From assembly GCA_947466585.1 (NCBI GenBank), contig CANIEU010000007.1, positions 1 through 64,000 of the forward strand: DNA of 64,000 nt, read 5' to 3'. Source of the DNA: Fibrobacterota bacterium. Lineage in GTDB: Bacteria; Fibrobacterota; Fibrobacteria; UBA11236. Below are positions 61,267-64,000 of this stretch, one piece after another. Under the pieces are notes generated by a model. The model did no database searches and was not told the DNA's origin. It saw nothing but the letters and a program-made list of their open reading frames with translations. The position numbers and the translations under genes are program-made. The first letter of the stretch is position 1. Every line of letters begins with the position of its first letter.

Positions 61267-61827
61267 TTATTTCGCCGCGTCGGGTTTTCTCCAACCCGAT
61301 GCGATCTCGGCATTCTTCTTGATGCCGGCGAGGCCCTTTTTGAAGTCGCCACCGACCATTTTGTCCATGTTCATGAACAAGCAAATGGCTTTCGCCATGA
61401 AGTTGTTTTTTCCCGACATGGCCCAAGTGAGCTGGGTGCCGCCGTGGATGGGTTTGAACGTGAACTCGGTGAGGTTGGTGGCCTTGAAGGGTTTCAGGAA
61501 GGCGAGATCGATGGCGATGTAGGAGGCCGGGCGGCTTTCCGTGATGGTCATGCTGCCTTCGCCGACCTTGCTGTTGCCTTTCCAGGCATAGGTCGCACCG
61601 GTGCCTGCGGACATTTCGGAGAACGTGGTTTCCATGGAGGGATCCATTTTTGCCCACGGCGACCAGCTGGGCCAGTTGTGGAACTCATTCACTTGCGCGA
61701 AGGTGGTCTCGGGCGGCGCCGCCACCAGTGTACTCCGTTCGACGCGGAACTCGGAAGGCTGCATTGCGACGACGATGAGGAAGCCGGCGATCAGGACTGC
61801 GATGACGAGCAAGATTTTTTTGAACAT
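61267..61827 (-). CDS. SRPBCC-family protein with N-terminal membrane anchor
   Basis: 186 residues, ATG 61827 with AAGGAG upstream. One N-terminal helix (ILLVIAVLIAGFLIVVAM), then a START/SRPBCC helix-grip domain: VERSTLVAAPPETTFAQVNE, WPSWSPWAKMDPSM, YAWKGNSKVGEGSM. This matches the polyketide-cyclase-like family often found next to DHFR-type or regulator genes in stress islands. Probably binds a hydrophobic ligand; no enzyme motif. Confidence 0.85.
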   Translation of the reverse strand: MFKKILLVIAVLIAGFLIVVAMQPSEFRVERSTLVAAPPETTFAQVNEFHNWPSWSPWAKMDPSMETTFSEMSAGTGATYAWKGNSKVGEGSMTITESRPASYIAIDLAFLKPFKATNLTEFTFKPIHGGTQLTWAMSGKNNFMAKAICLFMNMDKMVGGDFKKGLAGIKKNAEIASGWRKPDAAK

Positions 61828-61937
61828 GGGGGACTCCTTGGGGATTCCGCTGCCTCCGGCTACGTCCCGGGCCGCGGAGTGCGGGGCACGCGGGTTACTC
61901 CCGCAAAGTGGAAAGGTAATCTGCGAGATGATTCGAA

Positions 61938-62594
61938 TTATTTCGTTACAACGGATTTCTTAAGAAAGACGTGCATGGCTTTTTCGCCTTGTTTCGATTC
62001 GGCGACGGTGTAACCCAGTGAGGGCAGGTTGAGACTGTTGATCGGAGATTCTCCGGCGCCAAGAAGCACGGGGCTGACGCCCAGGTGCATCTCATCGATA
62101 AGGCCCGCTTCCAGATATTGACGGATCGTAGCCGCACCGCCGCCGATGCGGATGTCCTTTTCGCCCGCCGCTTCACGGGCGCGCTTCAGCGCCTCATGGA
62201 TGCCGCCGGTGATAAAATGGAAGACCGTGCCGCCTTCCATTTCAAGAGAAGGCCGCGCGAAATGCGACAGCACGAATACCGGACAATGGTAAACGGGATT
62301 CGGACCCCACCAGCCCTTCCAGTCCAAATCCCATTCGCCCCGCTTTGGGTCGAACATGTTACGGCCCATGATCCATGCGCCGATCCCGTCCATCGCGGTT
62401 GAAGCGATCGATTCGTCCACACCCGTGGAACCCTTATCAGGTTGGCCGATCATTTTATGGAAAGTTTTCGTGGCGGTAAACCATTCCGCGATGACCATTC
62501 CGCCCTCGCCGAACGGGTTATCCAGACTTTGACCCGGAGCGGCTCCAAAGCCGTCGAGGGAGATCGAATAGCAGTTGACGCGTACCTTGCTCAT
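61938..62594 (-). CDS. Dihydrofolate reductase family protein
   Basis: 218 residues from ATG 62594 with AAGGAA. RibD C-terminal/DHFR-like fold: YSISLDGFGA at the N terminus, IMGRNMFDP, VFVLSHFARP and IRIGGGAATIRQYLEAGLIDEMHLGVSPVLLG. Similar proteins are widespread and their substrate is unknown; a folate or flavin precursor reductase cannot be chosen. 41 bases after the UDP-glucuronate decarboxylase gene, same direction. Confidence 0.88.
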   Translation of the reverse strand: MSKVRVNCYSISLDGFGAAPGQSLDNPFGEGGMVIAEWFTATKTFHKMIGQPDKGSTGVDESIASTAMDGIGAWIMGRNMFDPKRGEWDLDWKGWWGPNPVYHCPVFVLSHFARPSLEMEGGTVFHFITGGIHEALKRAREAAGEKDIRIGGGAATIRQYLEAGLIDEMHLGVSPVLLGAGESPINSLNLPSLGYTVAESKQGEKAMHVFLKKSVVTK

Positions 62595-62635
62595 GGCAGT
62601 TTCCTTGTCCCGTAGGCTGAGAATTTCACCCGACA

Positions 62636-63567
<932 letters not shown>

Positions 63568-63571
<4 letters not shown>

Positions 63572-64000
63572 GATCGAGGTTTCCGTGTGGAGGTGGCCGT
63601 GGTGGTTTGACTCAGCCTTCCGGCTTCATGCCTTCGGCTCTTCGTGGAGTTTTTCAGTCGCGCCTTCGGCTTTGCGCCGGGCGCAGGCGTTGAAAGCAGG
63701 TAGTTGATGCCGATGAGGGTGAGGTCGGGTTCGAACCGGCGGATGCTGGGCGCGTGTCCCTGGATCCGGTGTGAAAGCCCGCCCGTGGCGATCACCACGG
63801 GTTTGCGCAGTTTGCGTTCCGTAGCGATTTCGTGCAGCAGGTGTTCGACCATGCCCACGGCGCCGCGCAGCACCCCGATGCGGAGAGCCTCCTCGGTCGT
63901 GCGCCCCACGGAGGTTTCGGGCCACCGCAGTTCCGCCTCGGCGAGCCGCGCCGCGTTTTGCGCCAACGAGCGCATGCCGCTTTGCAGGCCGGGGCAGATC
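63568..64000 (-). CDS. coaX: Type III pantothenate kinase, C-terminal part (window edge)
   Basis: The frame is open to the end of the window, showing 143 residues. It begins within [19 protein letters not shown], followed by [22 protein letters not shown] and [14 protein letters not shown], the CoaX (acetate/sugar-kinase fold) segments for pantothenate and ATP binding, and [11 protein letters not shown] basic tail of about 35 residues after the domain ([16 protein letters not shown]) is longer than usual and overlaps the next gene's start. The N terminus with the phosphate site lies outside. Confidence 0.85.

Overview
This window is a high-GC (roughly 60% or more), gene-dense bacterial chromosome segment that looks like ordinary core genome with a few accessory patches. 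The mix suggests a Gram-negative bacterium of the FCB side of the tree, most plausibly Fibrobacterota or a close relative. The clues are a long-form IspG with a large insert, a Bacteroidetes-type transketolase, a tiny histone-H1-like protein, a secreted protein with a C-terminal sorting-type domain, a lamin-tail lipoprotein, an outer-membrane TolC and a complete mreBCD-mrdA-rodA set. No rRNA or phylogenetic marker is present, so this placement is an inference. TTG and GTG starts with good Shine-Dalgarno sequences are common, and many gene pairs overlap as ATGA or GTGA.

Layout. 1-1.9 kb: the tail of a UbiD-family decarboxylase, a low-GC orphan gene, and a GIY-YIG gene bracketed by two REP-like inverted repeat pairs. 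1.9-9 kb: a complete tripartite exporter operon on the minus strand (TetR regulator, TolC, HlyD-type lipoprotein, two ABC ATPases, two ABC-2 permeases), the counterpart of E. coli cecR-ybhGFSR with YbhF split in two. 9-17.4 kb: NmrA-like oxidoreductase, ispG, a TrmJ-like methyltransferase, rfbC, a YkgJ-type protein, an MBL hydrolase, a lamin-tail lipoprotein and phosphatidylserine synthase. 17.5-23.1 kb: a two-component system transcribed with an 892-residue TPR/PQQ-propeller protein. 23.3-39.9 kb: housekeeping genes (gpmI, cytochrome c, gmk, ftsH, tkt, zwf, FNR, geranylgeranyl-reductase-like), a broken ydeI-like gene and a sensor kinase wrecked by three lesions.

40-46.6 kb: gap-pgk-tpiA-secG-tRNA-Leu-psd, then a divergent endonuclease-III-like Fe-S protein and a lipoprotein. 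With gpmI, tkt and zwf the window carries much of lower glycolysis and the pentose phosphate pathway; pssA plus psd give phosphatidylethanolamine synthesis. 46.7-52.8 kb: the H1-like gene with its own promoter and terminator, then the rod-shape operon mreB-mreC-mreD-mrdA-rodA, whose intergenic gaps carry GGGCG-led short repeats also seen in another form between tpiA and secG. 52.8-54.6 kb: a small accessory patch with a 55-residue orphan ORF, a VOC protein, a Phd/PIN toxin-antitoxin pair and a tRNA-Val enclosed by a perfect inverted repeat. 54.8-58.4 kb: a compact biotin operon bioD-bioF-esterase-bioC. 58.4-61.2 kb: a DrrAB-type exporter next to a decayed MFS pump. 61.3-64 kb: SRPBCC protein, DHFR-family protein, UDP-glucuronate decarboxylase, and the end of a type III pantothenate kinase.

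No clearly new multi-gene system was found. The items most worth a second look are the endonuclease-III-like Fe-S protein (44874-45746), the tRNA-Val sitting as the loop of a terminator-like hairpin (54471-54569), the shared intergenic repeats near secG/mreB/mreC, and the GIY-YIG/REP association.
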